A stretch of DNA of 64,000 bases, taken from contig NC_007954.1 of the NCBI RefSeq assembly GCF_000013765.1, positions 3,472,001 through 3,536,000 of the forward strand, in the 5' to 3' direction. This stretch comes from Shewanella denitrificans OS217 (GTDB lineage Bacteria; Pseudomonadota; Gammaproteobacteria; Enterobacterales; Shewanellaceae). The position numbers and the translations under genes were made by a program. Of the stretch, positions 63,132-64,000 are shown piece after piece; within the stretch, counting starts at the first letter, position 1; each line of letters opens with the position of its first letter. A model generated the notes under the pieces. It saw only the letters and a program-made list of their open reading frames with translations. It did no database searches and had not been told where the DNA came from.

Positions 63132-64000
63132 ATGTCTTTAATGAAATCGATTTCGTTTAAATTAATTATGGCGGCCTTAGTGACTGTGACTATTTTAGTC
63201 GTGGTATTTGGCGTTTATGATTACATCATTCAAAGTGAAAAACTTCAGCATAAGCAAGATGCTCAGATAACCTTGGTGGCATCGCGACTACAATTAAGCC
63301 TTCCCAGTGCTGTTTGGAACTATGAAGAATCGCAGATGGTGCGCATTTTAAATTCTGAGCAGCAATCGGAAGACGTGGCATTTTTAAGCCTGCATAATGA
63401 CAAAGGTGAGCAAATTGCTCAGTCAGCAGGTGAATTAGGCAGTCGATTTGAAGAAGTAAAATTACAATATATAGAAGATGAAACCGCCACTGACATAGGT
63501 AGCGTTAAAGTCTATATCGACAACACCAGTATCAAGGAGGAATTATCAAGCTTAGCGTTCAGATTGATCATTAAAGCCTTATTACTGGATATCTTCTTAG
63601 TGACTGCACTTAGCCTACTCTTTAGTCGCGTGGTCACTCGCCCCCTTACCCATGTTGCCAACGCATTAGAAAATATTGCCAGTGGTGAAGGGGATCTCAC
63701 CCGCAGGCTTAATGCTAGCCGTGACGATGAAATTGGCCGGGTATCTAACTCATTCAATGTGTTTGTTGAAAAAATTCAAACTTTGGTGCAATCCATACAA
63801 GTTTCTGTTGATGATGTATTCCGTGAAGCACGCAATGTGCATACTGGTGCTGAAGCCAGTCGAGGCCACGTCCATGACCAACAAATGGAAACGGATCAGG
63901 TGGCTGCGGCCATCACCCAAATGTCAGCCTCGGCAAAAGAAATTGCCAGCAGTGTGCAATTGTCAGCTGAATCTGCTCTGCAAGCTAATGTAGACGCTAA
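63132..64000 (+). CDS. Methyl-accepting chemotaxis protein, C-terminus cut by window edge
   Basis: 289 codons are present, open to the window end. TM1 is at about 8-30 (KLIMAALVTVTILVVVFGVYDYI), the periplasmic sensor at 31-145, TM2 at about 148-170, then a HAMP domain (RPLTHVANALENIASGEGDLTRRL) and the start of the helical signalling part (ITQMSASAKEIASSVQLSAE). The highly conserved signalling tip is beyond the edge. It follows the solute-binding protein gene by 143 bp on the same strand. Confidence 0.93.
   Translation, partial: MSLMKSISFKLIMAALVTVTILVVVFGVYDYIIQSEKLQHKQDAQITLVASRLQLSLPSAVWNYEESQMVRILNSEQQSEDVAFLSLHNDKGEQIAQSAGELGSRFEEVKLQYIEDETATDIGSVKVYIDNTSIKEELSSLAFRLIIKALLLDIFLVTALSLLFSRVVTRPLTHVANALENIASGEGDLTRRLNASRDDEIGRVSNSFNVFVEKIQTLVQSIQVSVDDVFREARNVHTGAEASRGHVHDQQMETDQVAAAITQMSASAKEIASSVQLSAESALQANVDA

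Overview
The window reads as a chromosomal segment of a marine gammaproteobacterium, most likely Shewanella or a close relative. This is inferred from protein families and gene order: obgE-rpmA-rplU divergent from ispB, the COG3014-type lipoprotein next to lpoB, a DUF3718 protein, the RRF-like family protein, PhoX, a very large TonB receptor, and CcoG. No rRNA, tRNA, phage, IS transposase or CRISPR array was recognised. Most genes are compact housekeeping or envelope genes separated by clear intrinsic terminators.

Layout. 0-9.8 kb: yacL (cut by the window edge), zntB, fkpA, a WD40 lipoprotein, slyX, a second peptide deformylase coupled to a TPR-like lipoprotein and lpoB (activation of PBP1b), a large M1 aminopeptidase lipoprotein, and a YdcZ-type transporter. 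9.8-12.4 kb: an accessory island with two orphan genes among structured repeats. 12.4-18.5 kb: a possible GH64-like protein divergent from a membrane-bound ToxR/CadC-like regulator, an exported FGE-sulfatase-fold/FnIII/CBM6-like protein, and a DUF3718 protein. 18.5-25.1 kb: folA, the yjjB-yjjP exporter pair, obgE, rpmA, rplU, ispB, ung and a LysE-type exporter. 25.2-33.3 kb: a TonB receptor divergent from a PAS/sigma-54 activator, then ccoG and an acyl-CoA synthetase. 34.3-47.1 kb: an ICMT-like methyltransferase, an ABC exporter, rlmG, a UspE-like protein, a P-type ATPase, a prolyl oligopeptidase, an RRF-like protein, trmH and an aminoglycoside-phosphotransferase-fold kinase. 54.6-64 kb: dbpA, pirin, PhoX, a RhlE-like helicase, small membrane and Cys/Gly-rich proteins, a periplasmic solute-binding protein and the start of a chemoreceptor.

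The unusual part is a family of structured intergenic repeats at 9.8-11.5, 33.3-34.2 and 47.1-54.5 kb. Three modules can be separated. C is about 90 bp. B is about 93 bp and can fold into a multi-hairpin form closed by TTGGACT/AGTCCAA. A is about 130-150 bp, has a CGTCCAT/ATGGACG hairpin, and is followed by a roughly 29-bp palindromic tail with ATTTAAC and GTTAAAT ends. They recur in the order C-B-A-tail. Two composite copies stand in tandem at 47.15-48.15 kb with a 513-bp period. In the 49-54 kb block almost all genes are small, of unknown function and on the minus strand. Tails lie directly after the stop codons of several of them, and also after the plus-strand kinase gene at 46.1-47.15 kb. 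This looks like an array of gene cassettes. The ATTTAAC/GTTAAAT ends fit the RYYYAAC/GTTRRRY core of integron attC sites, but the tail is far shorter than a normal attC and no integrase is present here, so a link to integrons is only a hypothesis. One cassette gene encodes an MreB-like N-terminal domain interrupted by an in-frame amber codon, after which the frame continues into a membrane segment that ends exactly at the next palindrome.
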